From NCBI GenBank assembly GCA_964006375.1, contig OZ023267.1, positions 19,964,539 through 20,028,538 of the forward strand: a DNA stretch of 64,000 nt. The letters are read 5' to 3'. Shown piece by piece: positions 51,025 to 63,893 of this stretch; position 1 is the stretch's first letter, and each line of letters begins with the position of its first letter. The translations under genes and the position numbers were made by a program. This DNA comes from Tillus elongatus. Taxonomy: Eukaryota > Arthropoda > Insecta > Coleoptera > Cleridae. The notes below the pieces were generated by a model, which saw nothing but the letters and a program-made list of their open reading frames with translations, was not told the DNA's origin and ran no database searches.

Positions 51025-51362
51025 ATGTTTGAGCTAGGAGGAATCTGACAAGTGCGTTGGACTCTGGAGGACAAATTACATAATGGTGGGTGGTTTTTAA
51101 TAAGGGTCGTTGGCCAGGAAACTGTTTTTTTTGGGAACATTTTAAGTAATTAATTAAAATTAATAAGTTAATTGCGAAACATTTTTGTACATTTTCAAAC
51201 AATAAAGTTATTTTGATAATATATGGTATATTGTTTCTACTATATAGGTCATACTGGTAACCAAATTTAATGCTTGCTTTCTTTTAAAAAACACATATTT
51301 GTTATTTAAAATATTTTTATGAAAACTCACTACCAAACGCACTTACTGCGTCCAGACTTTTT
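51025..51362 (-). repeat. CGCAG repeat, T block nested in the mariner-like element
   Basis: Reversed: AAGTCTGGACGCAGTAAGTG at the right, TATAGTAGAAACAATATACC inside, a degraded opposite terminus near 51040 (TGACAAGTGCG). It lies between the transposase stop and the right arm, so it was inserted after the host element formed, or was carried with it. Confidence 0.75.
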
Positions 51363-52087
51363 AATATTGATCTCAGATTGTCAGCGTGTCATCATGAATA
51401 TAAAAAGAAACTGGATAATCCAACGCCATGAAAACATTGGAATTAAAATTATCTGCTGCGATATTAAATATATCACTTCAGGAAACTAACAATATCTCAG
51501 AAATTGTGCTATTTAGGTATAGGACATAGTTAATAAAAGTTGCAGAGTTATGTCTGTAAAATGCTTTGGAATAGAAATATATAGGGTGTTCCATTTGAAA
51601 AAATCAAGGTATATCTGCTTGAATTTCGATATTTTGTCAGGCTGTTATTGCACACCCTGTATAAAAAATAGATTTTCATTCCAATAATTTTGCAAGACAT
51701 AGTTACCAGCAATCTGTTGTCCAAAAATAAAATTTCTAGATTTACACTTTACAAGGATATATCAAATTATAAAAAGAGCTGTGATAACAAATATTTTTCA
51801 AAAATCGCCAATATTTCAAAAACTAATATCGCTAGGTGCAGAAAGTATTAAATAAAATCTATCCCAAATCGGATCGCCTTTCTGAAAATGCAAAAATATA
51901 TAGGGTGTATCATTTAAAATAACAAAGTTGGTAGCGACTTCCGGTATAAGTGCGGTAATAAGTGCTAGAGTAGTGCAACTATTTTAATCAGAATGGGAAT
52001 ATCGTATAATGGCCGAATCCAAATCTCCAGCTGTCAAATCGGATGAGAAGGTCATAAACTTCTAATGAGCACTTCTCAGCAATCATC

Positions 52088-52088
<1 letters not shown>

Positions 52089-52172
<84 letters not shown>
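52089..52172. repeat. (TA)n tract right of the 3.25-kb element
   Basis: Starts in the tip ATCATCCTGTATATA and runs ~83 bp. Confidence 0.95.
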
Positions 52173-52175
<3 letters not shown>

Positions 52176-52329
52176 AGTTATTGTAAGGAAAAATAATGAT
52201 TTCACATCTTTGTGAAAATAAATAGTTAGCAAATTTTCGTAAAAAACATAATTTTCGTGGAACATTACTTTAACCAATTTTAATGAAGCAAATGGCAATT
52301 TTTGTTAAAGAAATTGTATGCAAATTTTT

Positions 52330-52652
52330 ATGCAAACATTTTTTGTTGATTTTTTTTCAACATCTGTTTGTGGATATTTATATTTCAGCAGTTGTCTAAA
52401 TAGCTTGAAGAGGTTCGTTGCCCAGGTAAATGGGACCAGTTTTTCGGGAACATATAAAGTTTATTTTCGGAAAATTATTGTACTTTTTCAAACAATAAAA
52501 TTATTTTGATGAAATAAAGTACATTGTTTCTACTATACGTAGTGTATACCAAATTCCACGCCATTTATTTCAAAAAGACATATTTGCCATTAAAAATATT
52601 TGTATGAAAATTTACTACCATAGCGCACTTGCTGCGTCCAGACTTTTGATAT
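52330..52652 (-). repeat. CGCAG repeat, T block
   Basis: The right terminus AGCGCACTTGCTGCGTCCAG at ~52630 is the reversed start; AATAAAATTATTTTGATGAA, GTACATTGTTTCTACTATA and GGTTCGTTGCCCAGG correspond inside. The left end is degraded. Confidence 0.8.
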
Positions 52653-53407
52653 ATTATTTGCCTTACTGATAATGATAAATTTTATTATGGCCGTCATTGA
52701 CTAATTTTATTATGGCCGTCATTGACTACTATGTAAGCAATCGTATAAAGTTAATAAACTAAAATTTATATACGGTATATGAAATTAAACTGGAGGTTAA
52801 GTCAAATGGGCCTACTATCACAAGATATGCACAGGTTTTATGTCTTTTATTTAATAAATATGAATATATACTAGTTTAAATGTGTGTTTACATTTGTAGA
52901 TTGTAAAATCGTGTATTCACTTGATCGATTTATGCCGCCATATAATCTTCGGAATGGTATGTCAACGTTTACATACGACGATACTCATCATTAAACCGAT
53001 TTAAAGGCTCGATGAAGATTATTATAAAACGACATAAACAAACATTTGCTTTTTCTTTTCTGTTCTTCGTGGTGCCTCTTCCACCGTGGTTTGGCGATTA
53101 TCACTGCAATACGTATTTTCGAGGTTGTTACGTCCTTGCTGAAACCAATCTTTTAAATTCCACCATAATAAAAATACGTCGCTTCCCAGATTATTCTTGC
53201 TTAGAACTTATTACTTCTACATCGTCTTAAACGTGTGAAAGTGTGGCAACGGGAATGGAAAATCAAAGAAAAATGTTTGGCTCAAACGTCGTAAAAAATG
53301 GTGATTCGTAAGGAATTTTTTCGGTTCGAAAGTGTGGAAAATCTCATCAGAACCGGTCCTTATCGGGAAACAATAAAAACCCTCTTTCTGTTATGACCTG
53401 GTTTAAA
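52653..53407. other. Unassigned non-coding DNA
   Basis: AATTTTATTATGGCCGTCAT is directly duplicated with 28-bp spacing near 52680-52730. The 72-codon frame at 53012 has a hydrophobic N-terminal stretch but no recognisable family. No gene supported. Confidence 0.35.
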
Positions 53408-54620
<1,213 letters not shown>

Positions 54621-55038
54621 AGTCAAAAGTTGCATTAATTTAATAGATGAGAATACCAGGAGGAGGGTCACCTTATCCAATCCAATTGTAACTTTCATGT
54701 ATTGCCTCCCGAAGGTCCATAAGCCAGATAACGAAATGAAAGCAATAGTCTCTGGTTTCGGTTCCCCGACTTATAAACTTTCCAAATGGTCATCGAAAGA
54801 GCTCAGTACATTGAGAATTCAACCTCCTAGTTTTTTAGTATAAAATTACATTGAGTTCATTATTAAAATCAAAGATATTAAGTTAAAACCAAACTGATCT
54901 CTTTTGATGTCAAGTCGTTATTCTCCAGCATCCTTATCGATATTGGTCTTTTCCGGACATGCTTCGTGATAACCAGCTACCGGACATGCAGGTGGAGGAA
55001 TATACTAAGTTAACTTTACTATGCATGTCTGACAGTTT

Positions 55039-56443
55039 TTTTTATATTTTTTTGTTTTTTTTTATACAGGAGGGAGATATGCCTCATGCATACCTCATTC
55101 ACGACACCGTAGTGCCGTGGGATATCGAGGTACTGTGAGACTCGTACTCTTAGTACACCTACTCACTAAAACTCCCTCCCTGGGAGTACCGGACCTTAGT
55201 CCATACCTCCGTCGGATAGAATATACACAATGACTTTTTGGGTATGAATGTTTCCATTCTGTTTTTGCCGCGGGGGCGTTTAGCGGGTAAGTATAAGCTT
55301 TGGACGCTTATGCTTATATGGAAGTTGCTCATCGTAGTCGGTGGCACTACGGAGAAGTGCATTTGGGTGAGAAGCGGCTTTTGCGAACTGAGTTGTGGAT
55401 AGTTATAAACTCAAGTATCGAAGGCATTTCCAGATCAGAGTGAATCTGACTGTTTCGGACAAACCATGGCGCTCCGGTAACCATTCTCAGTATTTTGTTC
55501 TGCATGATTTGAAGGGTCTTGATGTGTGTTGCGGCCGCGGTGGCCCATGCAGGTGATGCATAGGTCAAGGCTGGCCGGATAATGACTTTGTACATGAGCA
55601 ACTTGTTGTTCATGGACAATTTGGAATTTCTATTTAGAAGTGGAAACAGCTTCGAGATGAACATCGAGGCTTTTTTTCGAGGGTGATCGACATGGGGGCG
55701 CCATGTTAAGTGTTTGTCGAGGAAAAACCCGAGGTATTTGGCGGAATCTTGCCAGGGAATTAGACGGTTGTCTAATGAAACTTGTTCGTGAGGTGTGTCT
55801 CTCCTCTTGGAAAATAGGACTGCTGAACATTTATCGGGGTTTATGGCTAGAAGGGATTTCCTATACCATGATTGCAGCTCGACTACGGCGGTCTGAAGTC
55901 GTTCGGTTATTATCCTCGGCTGAGTGGAGCTGCTGAGGATGGTAGTGTCGTCTGTGTACAGTGCGTATCTCACGTTTAGGGGGGCTGTCGGAATGTCTGC
56001 GACAAATATATTGTACAGCAGAGGGGAGATAGCAGAACCCTGCGGGAGACCAGCCGTGACTGGGTACGTTCTAGATCTGGCTCCCAGATATTTGACCTGG
56101 TACTTCCTCTGTTGTAGGTATGGCCTGATTATCAGAATCAGAGGGAGATGATAATTAAATGATAGAAGTTTGTTTAGGTGGCCCGCATGCCAAACCCTAT
56201 CGAAGGCTTGAGCAATGTCAAGAAATATTGCACCAGTTGACTTGTTTTTATTAAATCCTTCTGTGATGTTTTCCACCACACGAAGGACTTGGTCTGTGGT
56301 GGAGTGCTGGTGTCTGAAACCGAATTGCTCATCCGGGAGGATATGATTTTCTGAGGTGAAAGAAGCTAGCCTTTTCTTAATCAGTTTTTCGGCGATTTTG
56401 CCGATGACTGGTATCAGGCTAATGGACCTGTAGTTCTGAGGGA
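55039..56443 (-). mobile_element. Jockey-clade LINE inserted in the Penelope-like element
   Basis: Flanked by GACAGTTT at 55031-55038 and 56444-56451, an 8-bp target duplication. At the left a T-rich run (reversed poly-A tail) marks the 3' end. The host reading frame lines up again after one copy of the duplication. The element is 5'-truncated in the RT fingers (ISLIPVIGKIAEKL-like region near 56400). It is a second copy of the family at 11755-13155. Confidence 0.92.
55347..56279 (-). pseudogene. Jockey reverse transcriptase, 310-codon open part
   Basis: Open frame: ENITEGFNKNKSTGAIFLDI, motif A LDIAQAFDRVWHAG, GLPQGSAISPLLYNIFVADI, motif C YALYTDDTTILSS where Jockey relatives and the 12548 copy have YADD, LAINPDKCSAVLF, SAKYLGFFLDKHLTWRPHV, then RPALTYASPAWATAAATH and MVTGAPWFVRNSQIH of the C-terminal domain. 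A frameshift near 55385 alters the very C-terminus (ITIHNSVRKSRF). It lacks the endonuclease and ORF1, so it is not autonomous. Confidence 0.88.
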
Positions 56444-57345
56444 GACAGTTTCTTTCGAGTCGGCGGGAAGTTTATTTGCAAACGGAGGGAACCACAATGA
56501 GAAACTCATTGTTTCCCTTCGTTGCCGCACTATTCATGAGCCCACTTGAGACTTGCTGACTTGCTGAGATTTGACTTTTCTGGAGCGGTGGAGTATTTTC
56601 CGAGGGTATGGTTAATATATTTCGACGATATTTTTGCCATGTTTGACATCAGTAAAGATAACAACAATAATTTGGTTAATAAGTTGTACAGTAGATTCCC
56701 TCCAATCAAGTTTACTTACGAAACAACGACCAATAAATATCCTGCCTTGATACTCTTGTTATCAAAAATATAGATAAGTTAGAATTTGACATTTATAGGA
56801 AAGAAACTTCTACAAATCGCTTCATACCATCAGATTCAAATCATCCTTTCGAGTTTGAGCTTTCTTGTTTGGAGGTTACTCAGTTTTCCTTTGAGTAGTA
56901 AGCGATACAATTCAGAGATGAACAACATTATAGATATTGCGATTTGTAACAGTTTCTCTCCAGAGATTGTGAATAGATTAGTTACTAAGCATAGGTGGAG
57001 TGCACAATAAGCTGTGCTATCGGGGCGGCAAAGACGCGTACGAGCCCCGAGGGAGAAAAAAAAGCATAGGTCAAAATTTCCGATAAGTATCATTACGACA
57101 TTGAAGCCTGAATCCGATGAGACACCCAAAAAGTACTCTGTACTTTTTTCTATCCTTTTTTATTGCAAAAGCGTTGGAGGAAATATTCAAAGATAACGAC
57201 GTGACAGTTATTTATAAAGTTGATAATTTGAAGAACCTTTTGGGTGGACCAAAGGATACTATTGACTTCCGACAAAAATCGGGCGTTTATCAAATATCTT
57301 GTAGTAGCTGCGAGAAAATTTATATTGGGCATCCCTGAGATATTT

Positions 57346-57600
57346 TTTGCGGAATGTTTTTAGCATTGTTTTCCTGTTCAATATGCTTTATTAGATATTT
57401 ATTAATTGCAGTATTTATTCCATGAAAATGCTTATAAGAGACATCGAAATATAATGAGTTTTAGTACAAAGTGACTTTCTTGGAGTCCTAAGCCCTCAGG
57501 GTTTGGTCGTAGTTGCCCTTAAAAATACCAATAAAATTAGCGTACTAATATGTAACGATTGTCAGTGTCCTCACTGCATATTCAGATTTTGCATCGCCAA
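57346..57600. other. Unassigned spacer
   Basis: Follows the cut GIY-YIG remnant; no further endonuclease motif recognised. Confidence 0.35.
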
Positions 57601-57617
57601 CTGTGAGGTCAATTTTT

Positions 57618-57822
57618 GAACACCTTGTATGTAATTTGAGGAAAGTTTTAACTTGAATAGATGAAGTGACCTTTTTATATGTGTTGGTAGTAGTTCCAGT
57701 AAAACCGGATGAACCACCATCTTGTCAATATTTTAGCATGAAAGATCAGCCTTGTCTAGGCCTACCCTGAAACTTTCAAAATTCCGATTACAAGTACAAA
57801 AGATTCTAACCAACGATGTAGG

Positions 57823-57826
<4 letters not shown>
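57618..57826. repeat. Possible degraded mariner-like arm
   Basis: ACACCTTGTATGTAATTTG at the inner side, CAGTAAAACCGGATG and GAACCACCATCTTG inside, then (TA)n. Same module length (~200 bp) as the outer modules at 4158-4337 and 39897-40078, but weak similarity. Confidence 0.35.

Positions 57827-57887
<61 letters not shown>
57826..57887. repeat. (AT)n tract, ~62 bp
   Basis: Between GATGTAGGTTATAT and TTGCTATGGAATGCG. Confidence 0.95.
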
Positions 57888-57888
<1 letters not shown>

Positions 57889-58399
57889 CTATGGAATGCG
57901 ATAGGTCAAAAATTATGTTAGTTCAATAATTATTGTTTAAAACACATATTGTTTGAAAATCTATTCATCGATAATTTTCTATTACTAAAATTATATAAAA
58001 AAAGGTATATTCAGATAATTTACCATTTACATGTAAACTGACAAAGTAAAATTAAAAGAATAGATACTTTAAAACAGCCAGTATATATGTACTGTGCCAA
58101 AAAAAAAAAATAGAGCATGTAATAGAAAAAATAGTTTTATTATAAGTGAGATAATCCAGGCACCAGGTTGTCAAGAAAAAAATTCAACAAAAAAAAGGAG
58201 AATTTTGAGAGGTGTCAGAGAGAAAAGAGACGTCTTGGGTGTGAAAGAAGATACATTAAAAAAGGTAAAAAGTTTTAAAAGAAAACCGTAATGACAAGTA
58301 TGTGAACAGTATATTGGAGAAGTATCAAGTGAAATGCAAATAATTTGGAAATTTTTTATGAAAATTACAGAAAAGTAAAATACGTTATTTGAGACATTT
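57888..58399. other. Unassigned DNA with a Lys-rich open frame
   Basis: 58094-58291 encodes 65 residues, highly Lys/Arg-rich (RGVREKRDVLGVKEDTLKKV). No family recognised; composition reflects A-rich DNA. Low support as a gene. Confidence 0.3.
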
Positions 58400-58501
58400 C
58401 TTAGTGAATTTTCTTAAAAAAATTAAAAAATTCACTAATGAGGAGATCCCGACTTTGAATTTTGAAAAAATTTCTTCAAATGAGCGCTAATTAGGCCCCC
58501 C

Positions 58502-58599
<98 letters not shown>

Positions 58600-59705
58600 G
58601 TATGTATCACACCGATAACACAAAAAATCATGGGCCGATTTTGATTAAATTTGGTGAATACCTTCCTTTTGTAAATGGCTTGGATAGGTTCGTTATCCAG
58701 AAAAATCGGCCCAGGTTTTCCCGGAAAATTTTGTGTTTTCTTTCGAAAAAAATTACATCTCCGGAATTAACAAAGTAATGGCAACCAAATTTAGTACGCG
58801 GGTTAACATCCTTATAGGTAAGTTATAGACAAAAACTTAGCTCTGTGGGTCAAAAGACAAAAAAGTTATAGGCATTTAATGAAAAATAAATTGGGGTTTA
58901 CCACAAAACGTCAAAGTTGCGATTTAAACGTCAAAATTGGCAACATTTAGGCAAAGAACTTGAATCTAATACGGGCTATGGAAATAAAGTGTCTCAAGAA
59001 AAATGTTTTACAAACCCTGAAGTCTTAGCTTCAACCGTCATTGTCCTTCATTTTAATAAAATATTTCCAGAAAATTCATTTCAAATAGACTCTTTCTCTG
59101 ATGCTTGGCAGTAGACTTAGCTATAGAGTTTATCGTTTAATGGTATATAATTTTTGTAGAATTTTCGTAAAAAATCAATAAAGCTCAATATATATGTTAT
59201 TATACAAGATATGAAAAAAATTGTATATATTAATTATAGGGTGTCTTGAGCTACATCTTAAAAAATATTTCTACAATCACGGGATGGCTCATAAGTCGTT
59301 GGTGATACAAATTATCTTTTTTTTTTTAATCAAACACGCCGTATGTTATTGCATTTTTGCATTGTCCATCGAAATATAATGCATGTTTATAAGAAAAAAA
59401 TTCTGAACGCAGTAAGTGCGTTATGGTAGCGAATTTTGATCAAATGCTTTATATTTGAATGGCTCAATTTGCTATTAAGCTATAAGGTTGACCAAGAAAC
59501 GAGTTTTTTCGGGAACACTTTAAGTTTTCTTTCGGAAATGTTTGTACATTTTCAAACAATAAAGTTATTTTGATGAAACATGGTACATTGTTTTTACTAT
59601 ATAGGTTATATTAGTAACCAAATTTGATGCTTGCTTTCTTAAAAAAAACACACACATTATTGCCATTAAAAATTCACTACCATAACGCACTAGCTGCGTC
59701 CAGAG
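58400..59705 (-). repeat. CGCAG composite repeat, complete minus-strand copy
   Basis: All four blocks in reverse: tail (58400-58500, TTCACTAATGAGGAGATCCC), ATACATACATAC and (AT)n (58514-58590), body from GTATCACACCGATAACAC (58604) through CAAAACGTCAAAGTTGCG and TCTCTGATGCTTGGCAG to CATCGAAATATAATGCATG, then T block 59400-59703 with termini GAACGCAGTAAGTGCG and GCACTAGCTGCGTCCAG. About 1.3 kb; it defines the family order. Confidence 0.9.
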
Positions 59706-60207
59706 TTTTTTTTTTTGGACAAGCAGTGAGCATTTAAGAGGATCATTATAAAGTCGTTGGAAAACGATATTGCCATAAACAGTCAATAGTGGAGTGAAGC
59801 CAAAGCTCTATAAAAGTTTAACATAGTTTAAAATTAAACCAAAAGGTTTCTAATCACATGTATTAGGGAGACTTAGAAGAGGAAAATAATTAAGAAGGTC
59901 AGTGCTAAAAGCAGATTAAGAAGAGAAATATTGGAATTAAATAAGGGTAGCCATCATTAAGTAAGTAATATTTAATTATTTAAATTTATATCGATTTAGA
60001 AAAAGTGCACTTTGTAGGGTGGATGTGTAAATATTATAGTGTAAATTAAAGTTGTTTGTATATATAAAAAAAATGTTAAATTTTATAAGTAACTATAGTT
60101 GATTTTTAATATTCTTTTGTGTTAATTTCACTTTGCTAGATTTAAAAAGTAAGTACCTTGAAGCATCCCTGAGCATTAAGAACTCATAGCTCTGCTAATA
60201 GTAAAAT

Positions 60208-60210
<3 letters not shown>
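59706..60210. other. Unassigned non-coding DNA
   Basis: AT-rich, no family block or frame recognised. Confidence 0.4.
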
Positions 60211-60300
<90 letters not shown>

Positions 60301-60395
60301 AAACTGATCCCAGATTTCGTTCTAGGCAGTCTAGTTCGCGCTCATTTGAAGCCGCGATCTCAGACAGACAATTTTTTCTACGAAAATTGACTAAA
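60211..60395 (+). repeat. (AT)n tract and CGCAG tail block L
   Basis: (AT)n 60211-60298, then GAAACTGATCCCAGATTTCG, CTAGTTCGCGCTCATTTGAA and ACGAAAATTGACTAAAAG. Confidence 0.8.
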
Positions 60396-61262
60396 AGGTA
60401 CCTCTAAGAAGTGCACGGGCCTAGGTACCTAGACTGTACTAATAGTCAAAGCGATTCATCCAAGAAAAGCATTTATAAACGTTACTTGAGAAGGTTTGAT
60501 ATAGCTATAATCATACCCCCCCCCCCCTCTTTGTTTCTCTCTTTCTCTCTTATTGCAGATATGTTTATTTTTGAGCAAGAATTGATTACGTACCCTGTAA
60601 TTATTTGTTTATAATTGTTTTATGTAATCGGCTATATTTTCAATAAATTGAAATTGAACTCTGCATAGGTAAATATATTTGTATTTATTGTAAATGTAGA
60701 AAAGCACACTAGCTGGTGGGTCCATTACAAAGTTGATGACCGTCCGGAGTGCACAGTAATGTTATGAACATTTTATTCCGTAGAGAAAATTGATTGGCAT
60801 ATAATTAGAGTTCTAGGAACAATAACACGCTGTGCATACCACACTCATAAGCTCCCAGGTACCAGGGATATAAAGCACAACTATTGCTACGTCGATGTGT
60901 GTATGTACGACAGAGAGTAAGCTTGTGCTTTAGCTTGTACTTATGTGCAGAAAAAAGTACCGTCTGGGAACAGAAACGATAGTTCGCACTAACCCTTTGC
61001 AAGCTACATACTTCCTAGACACTCGTTCTAAATATTTAATGGTTCATGACGTTCTCAAGTATAAAATGTTGGCTGCAAAATGTGTTTTCTGCATCCCTTC
61101 CTAGATTTAATATTTTTATAGAAAAGTCCTCTATACGGTTCAGGTCTCAAAAGTAAAGACATTTTCTTCCGTAATTTGTCGTCAAACTGGCCATCAAATG
61201 TTAGTGATTGGATAAGCTGTCTAGTTAACTTCTGGAAAAGGAAAGTTGCATTGTTGTAAAAA
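60396..61262. other. Unassigned non-coding DNA
   Basis: A C-run followed by a CT-rich stretch lies at 60508-60555. No gene or window repeat recognised. Confidence 0.4.
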
Positions 61263-61800
61263 AAATCTGTAGCAAGCAAGTGCGTTATGGTAGTGAATTT
61301 TCATTAAAATGTGTTTAATTACTACACAATAGGTCTTTTTTAATGAAAGCAGGCGTCAAATTTCGTTGCCAGAATAACCTATATAGTAGAAACAATGTGC
61401 GACACTTAATTAAAATAACCTTAATGTTTGAAAAAGTACAAAAATTAACAAATAATATAAATGAAGGCACCTCTGAAAGAGTCATTTTGATCCACTATCT
61501 ATTGGTATAAACGCCGTATCATAATTTATGATATGAGCGTAAAATTTGAAAAGTTGCAAAACAATTGAAATAACTTGAAAGCAAGAACACTATAATTTTT
61601 TTTACGTTACAAACATGCATATAATTCGATGGAAACTGCAAAGTTGCAATAAAATAAGGGGTGCTCGATTAAAATAAAAATTATAACGAACGACTTATGG
61701 GCCCTACTGTGCATATTAAAACAATTTTGTAAGATGCAGCTCAAGACACCATATAATTATCGTATACAGTTGTTCCTCGTATCTTGTATAATAATGCATA
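61263..61800 (+). repeat. CGCAG repeat, T block and start of body
   Basis: AGCAAGCAAGTGCGTTATGG, AAAGCAGGCGTCAAATTTCG, GTAGAAACAATGTGCG, then CATGCATATAATTCGATGG, ACGACTTATGGGCCC and GATGCAGCTCAAGACACC. Diverged; it breaks off near ATAATGCATAC. Confidence 0.7.
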
Positions 61801-62249
61801 CTAGTGGCCTGTGTCTTAGTCGAAATTCGACCGTAATTCAATAAATTTTTAAGCTTGAACGTTATCGGTGTTTTTTGTCACAGAGTGTAACCTCAGTGCG
61901 ACTGTTTAACCACAGACTTTTATGTGTTTGACATTCAGTATGAACGCATCTACTATATACATGTTTGACCATAGAGTAATACGTGTTTGACATTGGCAGA
62001 TTAGAACTTAACGGTCAGCTCAGAACTGGCACGGACCAGGGAACTCCGACGATCTAATTAAAACAAAGCATTGTTTAATCTATTTGTGCATAAATTTTAT
62101 CTTTCTGCATTCCTTCTCCATATGAATTTGAACTATGCCAAATTTCATACTCCTCCGTTCGCAAAATGTGCTTAAATAGGGTACAACGTTTTTTCTTCAC
62201 GCATTAATATAAATATATTGATATAGAAATGATTCACCCTGTATATGTA
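61801..62249. other. Unassigned non-coding DNA
   Basis: ATGTGTTTGACATT and ACGTGTTTGACATT recur ~75 bp apart near 61922 and 61982. ATTCACCCTGTATATGTAGG at 62232 is an isolated mariner-like tip. No gene. Confidence 0.35.
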
Positions 62250-62700
62250 GGCCACAGAGCGGCCAAGTGTGCGCTCTTTTGAAGAAATCTTCCCACACTT
62301 CAAAAGTCGCGGTCTCCTCATTAGCGAATTTTTTCTATGAAGATTTGCTACAAGTTATAGACCATTAGACGATACGCTCTATAACTAATAAAAATGCTGC
62401 CAAAGTATCAGAAAGGGTCTATTTGAAATGATTTTCTGCAAATATTTTAGTAAAATGAAGGAGAATGACAGTTGAAGCTGAAACGTAAGGCTTTGTAAAA
62501 CACGTTTATTGCGACATTTTTTTTACATAACACGTATTTGTTTCAGGTTATTTGTCCAAAATGTTGCACAATTTTGACGTTTTAGATCGCCACTTTGACG
62601 TCTTAAAAACAATAACAATTTCAAAGTAATTTTTCCGGCATTTATGGACCTTTTTGCCACAAAGGTGGTAGTGGACTTTTCTTTTACGTGATAGTAAAGG
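62250..62700 (+). repeat. CGCAG repeat, tail and body fragments
   Basis: Tail-like GTGTGCGCTCTTTTGAAG and AAGTCGCGGTCTCCTCATTA, then body-like GACGATACGCTCTATAAC, ATCAGAAAGGGTCTATTTG and ATTTTGACGTTTTAGATCGC. The tail precedes the body here, unlike the usual order. Confidence 0.65.
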
Positions 62701-62739
62701 ATTTTTTTAACGCCCGAGGAGGTACCACCCCGTACATCA

Positions 62740-63318
62740 AGGGGGCCGGTGAAGTCCCAACGGACGTTTCCGGTTCTGGTGCATGATTTTTTTCTCTTAT
62801 AAACAAAAATGATGATGGCTCCTCCTTGTACAAAAGATTCCGGAAATAAAATACCCCCTCCCCATTCGGATCTCCGGGAGAGGGGTGTTCAGGGGGCGCC
62901 AGCATCAAGATTTAACATATCCTTCTCCAATATATCCGGCCAAAATTCTAACCTGAACTCCGCCCACCATTTCCTCCAGGCTAATAGTCCCCAACTCCTC
63001 TTCCTCACCGAAACCCAAATCAGTGCCAAAACAGTCACTAATCACCTTAATTTCCCGGGGTATGAGCTCATTACTTTCTTTAGATTGCATGGAGGCGTGT
63101 GCGCATACGTCCTTAGCAATCTACCCTGCACCAGACTCCCCAATTTAGAAGCTGGAAGAAAAGACACACTTTGGATGAAACTCTTTCTCAGGGCTGCAAC
63201 TAAATTCATCTGTTGCATTTACCGGTCACCTTCTGACAACAACTTTGTCCAGCTCTTCGACTACCTTTCTCAAAAAATCGACCATTGGATTTCTGAATAT
63301 CCTTCCAGCAAGATCGGA
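62740..63318 (+). pseudogene. LINE ORF2 N-terminus: AP-type endonuclease fragment
   Basis: The frame 62809-63342 carries the start of the apurinic-like endonuclease that nicks the target: FSNISGQNSNLNSAHHFLQ (catalytic N region), LLFLTETQIS (catalytic E in TET), YELITFFRLHGGVCAYV and ICCIYRSPSDNNF. It ends at ISEYPSSKIGSG, where composite-repeat sequence begins, before the GDFN block. The last residues overlap the truncated start of the LINE at 13833, so this is the 5' portion of the same family. ATG 62809 with MMMAPP may not be the native start. Confidence 0.8.
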
Positions 63319-63550
63319 TCAGGTTTACCGGGAAAATTTTGAGTTTTCTTTCGAAAAATTTGTATCTCAAAAAATGTAAAATCTATAGTAACCAAATTTG
63401 GTAGGTAGGTTTACGATATAAAAGGTAAACTACACACCAAAATTTAGATTTCGATGTTACAATAAAAAAAAGTTATAAAATAATATTTGGTGCCAGATCA
63501 TTTCTATGAATATTCACTACCATAACGCACTTTCTGCGACTTGTGTTTTT
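63319..63550 (-). repeat. CGCAG repeat, T terminus joined to body fragment
   Basis: TTTACCGGGAAAATTTTGAG, GTAACCAAATTTGGTAGG, AAACTACACACCAAAATTTAG, GCCAGATCATTTCTATGAAT and ACCATAACGCACTTTCTGCG are the reverse of 53411-53620, i.e. the same deleted subtype. It interrupts the LINE endonuclease. Confidence 0.75.
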
Positions 63551-63656
63551 TATCTTCTTTCTCGCCCAGCGCCTCTATTCCTCCTTGTCTCATTACTTTA
63601 AATGATCCAAGTAAATATCCCGTAAAATCATCACAAAATCAATTGAATTCCAAATC

Positions 63657-63893
63657 GTGAAAATGGTTTATACAATTGCTGAAAAAGTGGAAATAACCAG
63701 TTTGTTCTATAAGAATGACAACTGTGCTCGACAGGCAGCACATATTTTTAATGATCGTCATTCTAAGAAAAATACTTCGCATCGGTACGTCCTAGATTTA
63801 ATGCATAAGAGTCCCGCAACATATGGTTCCAAAAAATTTAAGGGTACTTTACACCCCTGCCTAAGGGGAAGGTTCCCAGATACCAAAACTTAA
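63657..63893 (+). pseudogene. DUF4817-type transposase N-terminal fragment
   Basis: MVYTIAEKVEITSLFYKNDN, CARQAAHIFNDRHSKKNTS and HRYVLDLM form the N-terminal helix-turn-helix, close to the start of the 748-1814 transposase. After ~50 residues the sequence leaves the family (SPATYGSKKF...). No catalytic core follows in the remaining window. Confidence 0.7.

Larger units (their letters stand above)
48839..52091 (+). mobile_element. Mariner-like transposon with ~0.7-kb inverted ends, flanked by (TA)n
   Basis: The left arm (48839-~49512) and right arm (~51389-52091) are inverted over nearly 700 bp with high identity. Modules from the tip: a ~185-bp unit between TACAGGGTGATT and ACACCCTGTATA enclosing TTCCGGTTATACCGGAAG; a ~240-bp spacer; an ~80-bp unit starting TACAGGGTGTGCG; then ATGTCCTATACCTAAATAG, which recurs further in the left arm as a 68-bp direct repeat 140 bp away. 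Cargo: a nearly intact transposase. A T block (51025-51362) is nested between gene and right arm. Both ends adjoin (TA)n. Confidence 0.93.
54622..57345 (+). pseudogene. Penelope-like retroelement: RT and GIY-YIG remnant, split by Jockey
   Basis: Penelope-like elements encode a telomerase-related reverse transcriptase joined to a GIY-YIG endonuclease. Left part: [20 protein letters not shown] and [15 protein letters not shown] (54680-54800), FDVKSLFSSIPID-like sequence (~54905), CMSDS at ~55025. Right part from 56444: QTEGTTMRNSLFPF, then VWLIYFDDIFAMFD with YFDD (56618-56629) where the catalytic YxDD belongs, FPPIKFTYE, FDIYRKETSTNRFIPSDSNH (56785-56840), and from ~57215 VDNLKNLLGGPKD, KSGVYQISCSSCEKIYIG, the opening GIY-YIG strands. 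The endonuclease is cut after ~57345. Multiple frameshifts; 5' end missing. Confidence 0.88.

Noticed and set aside
58094..58291. Lys-rich 65-codon frame as a host gene
   Set aside because: A-rich composition explains it; no recognisable domain and no splice or promoter context.
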